DNA of 37,055 bases from Oscillospiraceae bacterium (GTDB lineage: Bacteria; Bacillota; Clostridia; Oscillospirales; Acutalibacteraceae), in contig SVPY01000028.1 in assembly GCA_015065615.1 (NCBI GenBank), forward strand, positions 1-37,055, given 5' to 3'. The notes under the pieces were generated by a model. It was not told the origin of the DNA. It ran no database searches and saw only the letters and a program-made list of their open reading frames with translations. Below, in pieces: positions 1 through 6,703 of this stretch. Both the position numbers and the translations under genes were made by a program. Positions within the stretch are counted from its first letter, which is position 1. The number at the start of each line of letters is the position of its first letter.

Positions 1-885
1 AGCCGCAGAGGCGTCGCTGCTGTAGTGGGGATAAATATCCAAAGCATAGTCGATATTATTATTTAACGCGCAGTTTACAAGATTTGTGGTCATCTCATAA
101 TCATAAGGGCCTGAGGAATCCTTGGGGCAGATGCTTACCATCTTCTCTGTACAGGTAAGGCCAACGCCAACACAGCCCATATCAACAGCCAGCATTTCGT
201 CAGCTTCAGGAAGACCTGCACTGCCGCCGTGACCAACTTCCTCGTATACCGTAATAAAGGCATAGAGCTTGCGGTTAGGCTTGATTTCGCCCTCTTTAAT
301 TTTTCTTGCAGTTTCAAGCAAAATAGCAACTGAAAGCTTATCGTCAAGGAAACGGCTCTTTATATAGCCTGATTCTGTAATTTCGAATCTGGGGTCAAAG
401 CATACGAAGTCGCCAACGTCAATACCCAGAGCCAGAGTATCTGCCTTGGTTTTAACGTCCTCGTCCAATACTACTTCGGTAGTATTGAAGTTTCTCTGTG
501 TGCTGTCGTAATTATCGTTTACGTGTACTGATGCGTCAATAAGCTGCAGGCAGCCGTCAAAAACCTTTTCTGTTTTACGGCTATAGATACGGCAGTTTTC
601 AGCTTCGCAGTTAGTTGCTCTTATGCCGCCTATCTGTGTTATTTTAAGTCTGCCGTTACTTTTAACTTCACTTACCATACCGCCTAAAGTATCGATATGA
701 GCGCTTAAAATAAGAGGGGAGCCCTCGCCGCCAAGGTCTATAACTACACAGCCTTTTTTGGTGTACTCAGCTTCAAAGCCCAAGGCTTCAAACTGAGCCT
801 TGGTGTAAGCGGCTGCCTCTTTAGTGAAGCCTGTGGGACTATCGATACCGATAATGTTTTTGAGCTGTTCTTTTAAATATTCCAT
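1..885 (-). CDS. M42 family metallo-aminopeptidase (partial, C-terminus outside window)
   Basis: This reading frame is open from an ATG at 885 to the window edge, giving 295 residues without a stop, so the C-terminus lies outside. It matches M42 glutamyl/deblocking aminopeptidases (FrvX/YsdC type), cytoplasmic dinuclear metal peptidases that trim peptides. Visible family residues are the HID metal motif at about H63/D65, the FLDDK motif around D181-D182, the YEEVGHGG motif with the catalytic and metal-binding Glu pair at 215-216, a metal Asp in VDMG at 235, and the beginning of the SSDA segment near 289-292. An AAGGA sequence lies 11 nt before the ATG. The gene follows the amidohydrolase at 957-1754 by 71 nt on the same strand. 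The family is clear; the exact peptide specificity is not. Confidence 0.9.
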   Translation of the reverse strand, partial: MEYLKEQLKNIIGIDSPTGFTKEAAAYTKAQFEALGFEAEYTKKGCVVIDLGGEGSPLILSAHIDTLGGMVSEVKSNGRLKITQIGGIRATNCEAENCRIYSRKTEKVFDGCLQLIDASVHVNDNYDSTQRNFNTTEVVLDEDVKTKADTLALGIDVGDFVCFDPRFEITESGYIKSRFLDDKLSVAILLETARKIKEGEIKPNRKLYAFITVYEEVGHGGSAGLPEADEMLAVDMGCVGVGLTCTEKMVSICPKDSSGPYDYEMTTNLVNCALNNNIDYALDIYPHYSSDASAA

Positions 886-956
886 AATATAAGCATTCCT
901 TCATATTATAAATTTAACGGGTAAAAGATAAATTAATGTTACCACAAAAAAATATA

Positions 957-1754
957 TTATTCAAGGCTTAATAGCTTTGCGGAATTATAATAATATATTG
1001 CTTCTTTTTCGCTTTCCGAAAGCTTTGAATTTTCAATAAGATTTCGCTCCTTTTCGGGAGTGCTCCATGGAAAATCCGTGGCGAATAAAATTTTATCGCT
1101 GCCGTGAAGCTTAATTAATTCGTAAAGCTCATTCTCATTTAAAAAGTAGGAGGCAAAAGCAGTATCGAACCATACGTTTTTCTTACCGCAAAGATATTTC
1201 TTGGCTTCCTCAAACCTGCGCATACCGCCCATGTGAGCGGCGATAATTTTTAAATCGGGGAAAGCGTCGGCTATTTTGCCGAGCTTTTCGGGAGGGCAGT
1301 GCTCAAGAGTGGGGGAGTAGGGGTCGAAACCCGTGTGGAATACGGTAATTAAATCAAGCTTTTGGCAAACAGAGTAGATTTCCTCCATTTTACTTTCATC
1401 CACAATAAAGCCCTGATAGTCGGGGTGGAGCTTAACTCCTTTTAAGCCGCGCTCCTTTATTTTGCAGAGCATCTCTATTCTCTCGGGGGAATCGGGGTGT
1501 ACGCTGCCGAAAGCTTCAAAACCCTTTTCCTTCAGTTCAAAAGCAAAATTATTTACGGAATTTTCCTGATGAACGTTTGTGGCTATATTTAAAAAAAGGC
1601 AGGAATCTACCTTTTGCTCTTTCATTTTAACCTGAGTATCGCTTAAAGTGCCGTCGCTGAAATATTCGCTGTTACATACAAGGGAGAGCTTGGGTAAGAC
1701 CTTATCTTTCAGCTTATCGGGAAATATATGTACGTGGGAATCAAAAATCTTCAT
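957..1754 (-). CDS. Amidohydrolase_2 family TIM-barrel metal hydrolase
   Basis: This 265-residue protein has the amidohydrolase-2 pattern: an HVH metal motif at H7/H9, a strand-end His in VFHTGFDP, a second in AAHMGG, and a late Asp in LFATDFPW. Relatives include lactonases, decarboxylases and uncharacterised hydrolases of the PF04909 type, so the substrate cannot be assigned. A GTG at 1763 would extend the frame by three codons. I prefer the ATG at 1754 because an AGGTG ribosome site sits about 6 nt upstream of it and overlaps the GTG. The gene lies just downstream of the rpsR terminator and may be read by leakage or from a weak TATAAT at 1771-1776. The two amidohydrolases at 14-16 kb belong to the same superfamily but are not close copies. 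Confidence 0.82.
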   Translation of the reverse strand: MKIFDSHVHIFPDKLKDKVLPKLSLVCNSEYFSDGTLSDTQVKMKEQKVDSCLFLNIATNVHQENSVNNFAFELKEKGFEAFGSVHPDSPERIEMLCKIKERGLKGVKLHPDYQGFIVDESKMEEIYSVCQKLDLITVFHTGFDPYSPTLEHCPPEKLGKIADAFPDLKIIAAHMGGMRRFEEAKKYLCGKKNVWFDTAFASYFLNENELYELIKLHGSDKILFATDFPWSTPEKERNLIENSKLSESEKEAIYYYNSAKLLSLE

Positions 1755-1782
1755 AATATACACCTGAGTAATTATAAACAGT

Positions 1783-1822
1783 ATAAAAAATTAAAAGGAG
1801 ACTTTCCAAAGAAAATCTCCTT
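1783..1822 (-). terminator. Rho-independent terminator of the rpsF-ssb-rpsR operon
   Basis: Read on the minus strand, a 12-bp stem with one G-U pair (arms 1811-1822 and 1795-1806, 4-nt loop) is followed by a T-rich run (TTTTAATTTTTT). It lies directly after the rpsR stop codon. Confidence 0.8.
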
Positions 1823-1832
1823 ATATTGCATA

Positions 1833-2087
1833 TTAGTCGCTGGAATAGGGGAGTAATGCGAGGTGACGAGCACGCTTGATAGCGATTGTCAAACCGCGCT
1901 GATGAGCAGCACATGTACCTGTGATACGTCTGGGGAGGATCTTGCCTCTCTCAGAAATAAAACGGCGGAGCTTAGCTACATCTTTGTAATCAATAAAGTC
2001 AGCTTTATCTACGCAGAAGCTGCAAACTTTTCTGCGAGGTTTACGGCCTGCCTGACGGCGGTCGTTCTTTTCCGGTCTTTCAGCCAT
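1833..2087 (-). CDS. rpsR: 30S ribosomal protein S18
   Basis: The 84-residue product carries the S18 core: a CSFC motif near residue 22, the DYKD segment, [10 protein letters not shown], the PRRITGTC element, HQR and the C-terminal IKRAR..ALLPY signature. The length is normal for Firmicutes. S18 binds the platform of the small subunit together with S6. It is the last gene of rpsF-ssb-rpsR, 33 nt after ssb, with an AAGGAGG ribosome site before its ATG. The CxxC and a later Cys suggest a zinc-type S18 variant, but I cannot confirm a full ligand set. Confidence 0.97.
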   Translation of the reverse strand: MAERPEKNDRRQAGRKPRRKVCSFCVDKADFIDYKDVAKLRRFISERGKILPRRITGTCAAHQRGLTIAIKRARHLALLPYSSD

Positions 2088-2120
2088 TGTTATTTCCTCC
2101 TTAAATATTTGTCAGAAGTC

Positions 2121-2588
2121 TCAGAACGGTAAATCGTCGTCGCTGAGGATCTCCTCGAAATCGGAGCTGCTACCGCTTGAGTAAGCAGGAGCGGGCTCGC
2201 TGTATGCAGCAGTTCTTGCTGCGGAATAGTCGTTGTTACCGTAAGAAGCTGTGTTGCCGCCGTTATCACGCTTTGAATCAGCGAAATTAACGTCGTCGGC
2301 TACAATTTCAAAAGCCTTGCGCTTTGCACCGTTATTGTCTGTGTAAGTTCTTGTCTGAATAGAACCGTGAACAGCCATCATCTGGCCCTTACGGAAGTAC
2401 TTGCAGATAAAATCAGCAGTATTGCGCCAAGCAACGATATCGATGAAATCGACCTGACGTTCAGCACCGGATTTTACATAGGAACGGTCAACAGCCAGCG
2501 TGAAGCTTGTTACAGCTACATCGTTGGGAGTGTGTCTCAGTTCAGGGTCAGCTACAAGTCTGCCCATTACAACAGCTACATTTAACAT
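2121..2588 (-). CDS. ssb: Single-stranded DNA-binding protein
   Basis: The 155-residue product begins with an OB-fold typical of bacterial SSB (MLNVAVVMGRLVADPELR, then VDFIDIVAWR and the KGQMMAVHGSIQTR segment, residues 1-105). A disordered Ser/Ala/Tyr-rich linker follows, and it ends with the acidic DDDLPF tip through which SSB recruits replication and repair partners. It lies between rpsF and rpsR, the normal arrangement in Firmicutes, where SSB is made with the two ribosomal proteins. There is a 35-nt gap after rpsF, with a weak GAGAG-type ribosome site. Confidence 0.97.
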   Translation of the reverse strand: MLNVAVVMGRLVADPELRHTPNDVAVTSFTLAVDRSYVKSGAERQVDFIDIVAWRNTADFICKYFRKGQMMAVHGSIQTRTYTDNNGAKRKAFEIVADDVNFADSKRDNGGNTASYGNNDYSAARTAAYSEPAPAYSSGSSSDFEEILSDDDLPF

Positions 2589-2623
2589 AGTTAAGTTACA
2601 CTCTCTTTCACTTTACAGTAGAA

Positions 2624-3013
2624 TTATTCAGCGTCAGCTGTGATAGCAGATTCAACTGCGATAGCCTCAACGTCAACTGTCTTCTGAGCAGCCTTCTTTG
2701 CGGGCTTGTTTAAGAATCTGGGATCCTTCTTAACGATGATGGAACGGAGAACGTTTTCTTCGATCTTATATCTTCTGTCGAGTTCAGCTGTGAAATCAGC
2801 AGCGCTCTTGAAGTTAATAAGAGTATAGAAAGCCTCTGTCTGCTTCTGGATGGGATATGCAAGTCTTCTCTTACCCCACTCGTCAACACTTTCAACTGTA
2901 CCGTTTTCGCCGATGAGCTTCTTGTACTTTTCTACAACTGCTGTGTTGCCTTCTTCACCAACTTTTGCAGAAACAACAATAACTGTCTCATAGGAATTAA
3001 TAACATTTGCCAT
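2624..3013 (-). CDS. rpsF: 30S ribosomal protein S6
   Basis: The 129-residue protein starts MANVINSYETVIVVSAK and contains the S6 ferredoxin-like fold with the EWGKRRLAYPIQKQTEAFY segment and the RRYKIEENVLRSIIVK strand. An Ala/Lys-rich C-terminal tail of about 25 residues is longer than in the minimal family and is common in Clostridia. S6 pairs with S18 on the 30S platform. It is the first gene of the operon, with AGGAGGTG before the ATG, and it has a structured leader (3024-3072) and a strong promoter (3113-3140). Confidence 0.97.
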   Translation of the reverse strand: MANVINSYETVIVVSAKVGEEGNTAVVEKYKKLIGENGTVESVDEWGKRRLAYPIQKQTEAFYTLINFKSAADFTAELDRRYKIEENVLRSIIVKKDPRFLNKPAKKAAQKTVDVEAIAVESAITADAE

Positions 3014-3023
3014 TTGTATTGCA

Positions 3024-3072
3024 CCTCCTTCTGGTCTTTTCGGCCCCGCGAAACCTTACCGCGGAGCAAGGA
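3024..3072 (-). promoter_or_regulatory. Candidate S6:S18 autoregulatory leader of rpsF
   Basis: On the minus strand a perfect 7-bp GC hairpin (arms 3060-3066 and 3044-3050, 9-nt loop) is followed at once by CCG (3041-3043). An outer helix, TCCTT (3068-3072) with AAGGA (3026-3030), would occlude the Shine-Dalgarno sequence. Established knowledge: rpsF leaders of many bacteria carry a hairpin with a conserved CCG that mimics the S18 site of 16S rRNA. The layout here fits, but I have not aligned it to the family model. Confidence 0.5.
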
Positions 3073-3112
3073 TTTGTTTAATAATTTATGAAAGCCATAA
3101 ATTAACAGATAC

Positions 3113-3140
3113 ATTATAGCACAAAAATAAGGAAAGTCAA
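3113..3140 (-). promoter_or_regulatory. Promoter of the rpsF-ssb-rpsR operon
   Basis: The minus strand reads TTGACT (3135-3140), a 16-nt spacer and TATAAT (3113-3118), about 100 nt upstream of the rpsF ATG. The -35 box lies inside the stem of the terminator at 3129-3173. Confidence 0.8.
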
Positions 3141-3173
3141 GAAAAATTTAAAAAACTTTTCATAACTTTCCTT
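3129..3173 (-). terminator. Terminator of the zinc-ribbon gene, overlapping the rpsF promoter
   Basis: The arms AAGGAAAGT and ACTTTCCTT (3165-3173 and 3129-3137) form a perfect 9-bp stem, with an A/T-rich inner extension and a following ATTTTTG run on the minus strand. It comes 20 nt after the stop of the gene at 3193-4263. Confidence 0.55.
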
Positions 3174-3192
3174 TATTGTTTTTTGATTTAAG

Positions 3193-4263
3193 TTACAGCA
3201 AAAGGGGCAAATAGCTTAATATCATATAGAGGATAAGGAATGCGAAAGTAACGTAAGTGTTTACACCGCCCTGTTCAATAACAAGGGTGTTGTAAGTTTC
3301 GTTATCCACGTCTTTTGCCTTAATGGATTTAATGGTGTTTACGCAGTGCTTCATATACATTCTGTTTGCTTTGAAACCGCAAAAAAGCATTACTATAAGC
3401 ATACCTATACTTGCAAGTAAGGGACAAATAAGAGGCAGGTAATATTCGGGGTGCTCTTCAAGTACGCTGGAAAGAGCCATCATCTGCTCGTAGCTTACTT
3501 CCGTGGCAGCCGTCGGGTCTACGCCTATTGCCATAAATAATTCGTTTAAAACGGGAGCAGAAACAAAGAGAGAAAGAAGGTTCTGCGCAATATAAATAAG
3601 GAATATTAAGGCTGTTAAAACAATGCCCGCTTTATACTGCTTTCTGTAAAGGAACCAGGGGCCTGAGAACAAAAATGCGCTGAAATTAAATTTACTCTTA
3701 CCGGTACTTTTAATTTTATTGAATACCGGGATATAATATCTTGTGTTCTGCTGAACAATTTTGCTTGCTTCGCCGAAAGTGATGTTTTCGTCAACTGTAT
3801 CGGTGGGGTTTACTCCGCCGAGGGGGTCGAAGAAAATGGGGGGCATACCGTAATAAACACCGCCGCCGAAGGGAGGCATGGGGCCGTTTTGTTGGTTCTG
3901 ATTTCCGTTCTGTTCGTTAAAATTATTTCCGTCACGGTTTACGTGAGTATCGGGCTGACCTGAAAGAGGCGCGCCGCAGCGTGAGCAGAAAAGCGAGCTG
4001 TGCGGGTTTAAAACGCCGCATTCAGGACATTCACGGTCTCTTATTTCATATTCGGTTCCCTTTGCGTGTGGTTCCTCTTTTTCGGGTTTGGGCGGATGCC
4101 AGCTTTCCTTTTTTTCGTGCAGCTCATCAAAAATACACTTACCGTTCTGATTGTAGCAATCTCTGTGGTAAGGTGCGCCGCATTCGGGGCATACAACTAT
4201 ATCGTCATCGGATTTAAAAGGCTCGCCGCAAACGGGACATTTTATTCCGGTATAATCGAGCAT
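3193..4263 (-). CDS. RING-like/zinc-ribbon membrane protein with DUF2628 domain
   Basis: The 356-residue protein begins with a RING-finger-like metal site (C9, C12, C25, C28, H33, C36, C43). A linker and a four-Cys zinc ribbon follow (C79, C82, C93, C96), then a Gly/Asn/Gln/Pro-rich spacer to about residue 150. The C-terminal half resembles DUF2628: an FNFSAFLFSGPWFLYRKQY motif followed by about four hydrophobic membrane segments. Its function is unknown; such proteins are common in Clostridia and may sense or scaffold at the membrane. The start is supported by AGGAG before the ATG and by an upstream promoter at 4308-4336. It is transcribed toward the rpsF operon but has its own promoter and terminator. 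Confidence 0.8.
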   Translation of the reverse strand: MLDYTGIKCPVCGEPFKSDDDIVVCPECGAPYHRDCYNQNGKCIFDELHEKKESWHPPKPEKEEPHAKGTEYEIRDRECPECGVLNPHSSLFCSRCGAPLSGQPDTHVNRDGNNFNEQNGNQNQQNGPMPPFGGGVYYGMPPIFFDPLGGVNPTDTVDENITFGEASKIVQQNTRYYIPVFNKIKSTGKSKFNFSAFLFSGPWFLYRKQYKAGIVLTALIFLIYIAQNLLSLFVSAPVLNELFMAIGVDPTAATEVSYEQMMALSSVLEEHPEYYLPLICPLLASIGMLIVMLFCGFKANRMYMKHCVNTIKSIKAKDVDNETYNTLVIEQGGVNTYVTFAFLILYMILSYLPLLL

Positions 4264-4307
4264 ATAAAATTCTCCTGTAAATTTAAATATAAATTAAGTT
4301 ATTTTAT

Positions 4308-4336
4308 ATTGTACTCCTAATTTTTAAAAATCGCAA
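4308..4336 (-). promoter_or_regulatory. Promoter of the zinc-ribbon/DUF2628 gene
   Basis: The minus strand reads TTGCGA (4331-4336), a 17-nt spacer and TACAAT (4308-4313), about 45 nt before the ATG at 4263. Confidence 0.6.
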
Positions 4337-4461
4337 ACGTTTTGAAAATTATTTATAGATAATTTACATTTAAGCTTATAATTTTAACTAAATAGATAAA
4401 AATCGTCAGAATGCAACACTTTAAAGCCGATATTTTGTAATTTTTCTGTGAAACTCACTTG

Positions 4462-4490
4462 TTTACAAAAGCTTATAAATTTGGTATAAT
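4462..4490 (+). promoter_or_regulatory. Promoter of prfB
   Basis: TTTACA (4462-4467), a 17-nt spacer and TATAAT (4485-4490), with TTGG directly before the -10 giving a TGN extension. The predicted start near 4497 leaves a leader of about 95 nt before the prfB ATG. Confidence 0.75.
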
Positions 4491-4592
4491 ACTATACAAT
4501 CAGCGTATTGTGCCCTGTTTTAATACGGGGAAGTTTTGAACGGATATATTCTTACTGCCTTTTAGGGCAATTAATTGAAAGAAGGATAATAT

Positions 4593-5723
4593 ATGTTACA
4601 GTTTGAAGAATTAAAAAAAGTTTTAAGTGAACAGGAAGCAGGCATCAAAGAGCTCGGCGACGCTTTAGGTCTTGAAAGACTCAGAGAAGAAATTGAAATG
4701 CTTGAGCACAAGGCGGCAGAGCCCGGCTTCTGGGATAATATGGAAAGCGCACAGAAAGTTCTGCAGAAAACAGCATCCTTAAAAGCTAAGGATGAGCAGT
4801 ACTTAAACCTCGTCTCCAAGGCAGAGGATTGCCTCGCTTTAATCGAAATGGGCGACGAAGCTGAGGATTTATCCCTTTTACCCGATGCAGAGAACGAAAT
4901 AAAAGAAATTACGGCTATTATTGAAAATATGAAGCTGGCAACTCTTTTAACAGGCGAATACGATAAGAAGAACGCAATTCTTACTTTCCACGCAGGTTCA
5001 GGTGGTACCGAGGCTCAGGACTGGGCAGAAATGCTTTTCAGAATGTACAACCGCTGGGGTGAGAGACACGGCTTTAAGGTTACTACTCTCGATTACCTCG
5101 ACGGCGACGAAGCCGGCTTAAAGAGTGCTTCTATCCTTGTTGAAGGTGAAAATGCTTACGGCTATTTAAAGAGCGAAGCTGGCGTACACAGACTTGTGCG
5201 TGTATCTCCTTTCGACTCTGCAGGCAGACGCCACACCTCCTTCTCCTCTTTGGAGGTTATGCCCGAAATCGACGAGGACCTCTCCGTTGAAATCAATCCC
5301 GACGATATCAAGATGGAAGTATACAGAGCCAGTGGCGCAGGCGGTCAGAAGGTTAACAAAACATCCTCCGCTGTCCGTCTTATTCATATCCCCACAGGTA
5401 TCGTAGTTGCATGCCAGGTAGAGAGAAGCCAGTATCAGAACCGTGATATGGCTATGAAAATGCTTATGTCCAAATTGGTTGAAATCAAAGAGCGTGAGCA
5501 TCTTGAAAAAATTTCCGACATTAAGGGCGACCAGAAGGAGATCACCTGGGGCAGCCAGATCCGTTCCTATGTATTTATGCCCTACACCCTTGCCAAGGAC
5601 CACAGAACGGGCTTTGAAAGCGGTAACATCAACGCTGTTATGGACGGTGAAATCGACGGATTCATTACAGCTTACTTAAAGGCATTAAGCCAGGGAACTC
5701 TCGGTAATAACGATTACGAGTAA
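4593..5723 (+). CDS. prfB: Peptide chain release factor 2
   Basis: This 376-residue protein is RF2, which recognises UGA and UAA stop codons. It carries the anticodon-like SPF tripeptide at 205-207 and the GGQ hydrolysis motif at 250-252 (in GAGGQKVNK), with the family's helical N-terminal domain and normal length. The ribosome site GAAGGAT precedes the ATG. In most bacteria prfB is interrupted near codon 25 by an in-frame UGA that needs a +1 frameshift. Here the corresponding region (codons 22-28, GDALGLE) reads through with no TGA, so autoregulation by frameshifting is absent. A GNAT gene follows 28 nt downstream. Confidence 0.97.
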   Translation: MLQFEELKKVLSEQEAGIKELGDALGLERLREEIEMLEHKAAEPGFWDNMESAQKVLQKTASLKAKDEQYLNLVSKAEDCLALIEMGDEAEDLSLLPDAENEIKEITAIIENMKLATLLTGEYDKKNAILTFHAGSGGTEAQDWAEMLFRMYNRWGERHGFKVTTLDYLDGDEAGLKSASILVEGENAYGYLKSEAGVHRLVRVSPFDSAGRRHTSFSSLEVMPEIDEDLSVEINPDDIKMEVYRASGAGGQKVNKTSSAVRLIHIPTGIVVACQVERSQYQNRDMAMKMLMSKLVEIKEREHLEKISDIKGDQKEITWGSQIRSYVFMPYTLAKDHRTGFESGNINAVMDGEIDGFITAYLKALSQGTLGNNDYE

Positions 5724-5751
5724 TTTTAGGATAGGTACGGTTAAATATTAG

Positions 5752-6273
5752 ATGAAGGCTACAGTAAGAGCCATGCGCGAAAGCGACGCCGCCGCTTTCG
5801 ACTATGAGTATACCCTTTCGGGGGAAATTAAAAGCGGCGAAACTTTTAAGACTCTTTACGCCCGCCAGCGTATGAAAAAGGTAAATGTATATGTTGCAGA
5901 GTTTGAATGTAAACTTTTGGGCTATATAGTTGTAAGCTACGAAACTACTTTAAAAGGCGAGATTATAGTTCATATCGAGGATATGTACGTTTTACCTCTT
6001 TTCAGAAAATGCGGTGTGGGTCAGTCACTTTTAAATTATGCCGAAAGAGAAATTGTAAGGCGCTACGATAAAGTGAATGCTTCAATAGGTATCGGCGCCG
6101 CTTACGGTGCAGCCCAGAGGCTCTTTATCAAAAACGGATATATGCCCGACGGTATGGGAGTTAGGTTCAACGGCAGAATATTGCAGGAAGGCGCTAACGC
6201 TACCAATGTAAGAAGCCTTTGCCTTAAATTTTCCAAAGAGCTTAAAACCCTTGACGACGTTAAAATATATTAA
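5752..6273 (+). CDS. GNAT family N-acetyltransferase
   Basis: The 173-residue protein has the GNAT fold: the acceptor-side strands, then DMYVLPLFRKCGVGQ, where RKCGVG is the acetyl-CoA pyrophosphate loop, and a later aromatic NGYMPDG segment. The substrate could be a small molecule or a protein; it cannot be read from the sequence. It follows prfB by 28 nt, probably in the same transcript. The ribosome site is weak, which suggests coupled or low-level translation. It ends just before a strong terminator. Confidence 0.82.
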   Translation: MKATVRAMRESDAAAFDYEYTLSGEIKSGETFKTLYARQRMKKVNVYVAEFECKLLGYIVVSYETTLKGEIIVHIEDMYVLPLFRKCGVGQSLLNYAEREIVRRYDKVNASIGIGAAYGAAQRLFIKNGYMPDGMGVRFNGRILQEGANATNVRSLCLKFSKELKTLDDVKIY

Positions 6274-6277
6274 AAAA

Positions 6278-6316
6278 TAAACGGATTGGTTCTGAATTTA
6301 GAGCCAATCCGTTTTT
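6278..6316 (+). terminator. Rho-independent terminator after the prfB-GNAT unit
   Basis: The 9-bp arms 6281-6289 and 6304-6312 extend inward by about four more pairs and are followed by a T run (GTTTTT). Confidence 0.88.
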
Positions 6317-6335
6317 AACACTTTATTATTATATC

Positions 6336-6399
6336 ACATTCACAAGAGCTTTGTAAATCCGCATTTTGAATAAATTTTAATGCTGTTTTTTGTGAATGT
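6336..6399. repeat. 64-bp nested inverted repeat
   Basis: Perfect 10-bp outer arms ACATTCACAA (6336-6345) and TTGTGAATGT (6390-6399) enclose a smaller inverted pair, GCATT (6361-6365) and AATGC (6379-6383). It sits immediately upstream of the promoter at 6407-6435, so it could be an operator pair or the remnant of a small mobile element. Confidence 0.6.
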
Positions 6400-6406
6400 T
6401 GAAATA

Positions 6407-6435
6407 TTTACATATACATAAATATATATTATAAT
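6407..6435 (+). promoter_or_regulatory. Promoter upstream of the broken ORF and hypothetical gene
   Basis: TTTACA (6407-6412), a 17-nt spacer and TATAAT (6430-6435). It is the only good promoter ahead of the genes at 6469 and 6704. Confidence 0.65.
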
Positions 6436-6468
6436 ATAATCAGAAATTAAGAAAGGGTGTGATATCGT

Positions 6469-6687
6469 ATGGTAATAACAGAACAAACCGCAGGTGGCGT
6501 ATGCATACGCAAAGCGTTGCGACGTCGATTTCGTCAGAAATCTGAAAACGAAACAATAGTATTTGTTTGCCGTGGGGTATCAACGCGCATAATCAAATAA
6601 TTTCTCATTGATACCTCTCAGGGCGTAACAACTTTAACGGACAGAGACAAGTATCATTTAAAGCAGGTTTACGATTTGTTCCATTAA
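6469..6687 (+). pseudogene. Small ORF interrupted by an in-frame TAA (possible pseudogene)
   Basis: An ATG at 6469, preceded by AAGGGTG, opens a 43-codon frame that ends at TAA (6598-6600). The same frame then continues for 28 more sense codons (FLIDTSQGVTTLTDRDKYHL...) to a second TAA at 6685-6687. Both halves have protein-like composition; the first is basic, with an RKALRRRFRQ segment. I do not recognise a family. It may be a gene inactivated by a nonsense change, a short real peptide of 43 residues, or coincidence. It lies 16 nt before the next gene and shares its promoter. Confidence 0.4.
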
Positions 6688-6703
6688 AACACGGAGGAAT
6701 GTT

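Larger units (their letters stand above)
4264..4592. other. Divergent intergenic region between the zinc-ribbon gene and prfB
   Basis: These 329 bases hold the minus-strand promoter (4308-4336), the prfB promoter (4462-4490) and the prfB leader (4497-4592). The stretch in between, about 4340-4460, is A/T-rich and shows no ORF, repeat or RNA gene that I can support. Confidence 0.6.
6274..6703. other. Gene-poor region with nested inverted repeats and a broken ORF
   Basis: The stretch contains, in order, the terminator at 6278-6316, a nested inverted repeat (6336-6399), a promoter (6407-6435), and a 72-codon frame interrupted by one in-frame TAA (6469-6687). No transposase or attachment site is recognisable. 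Confidence 0.6.

Noticed and set aside
5166-5603. 145-codon open frame on the minus strand within prfB
   Set aside because: It lies entirely antisense to a clear RF2 gene and has no ribosome site or family resemblance.
6461-6600. Toxin-antitoxin module at the broken ORF
   Set aside because: Only one short basic frame is present, there is no partner gene, and the next gene encodes a membrane-anchored protein without toxin features.
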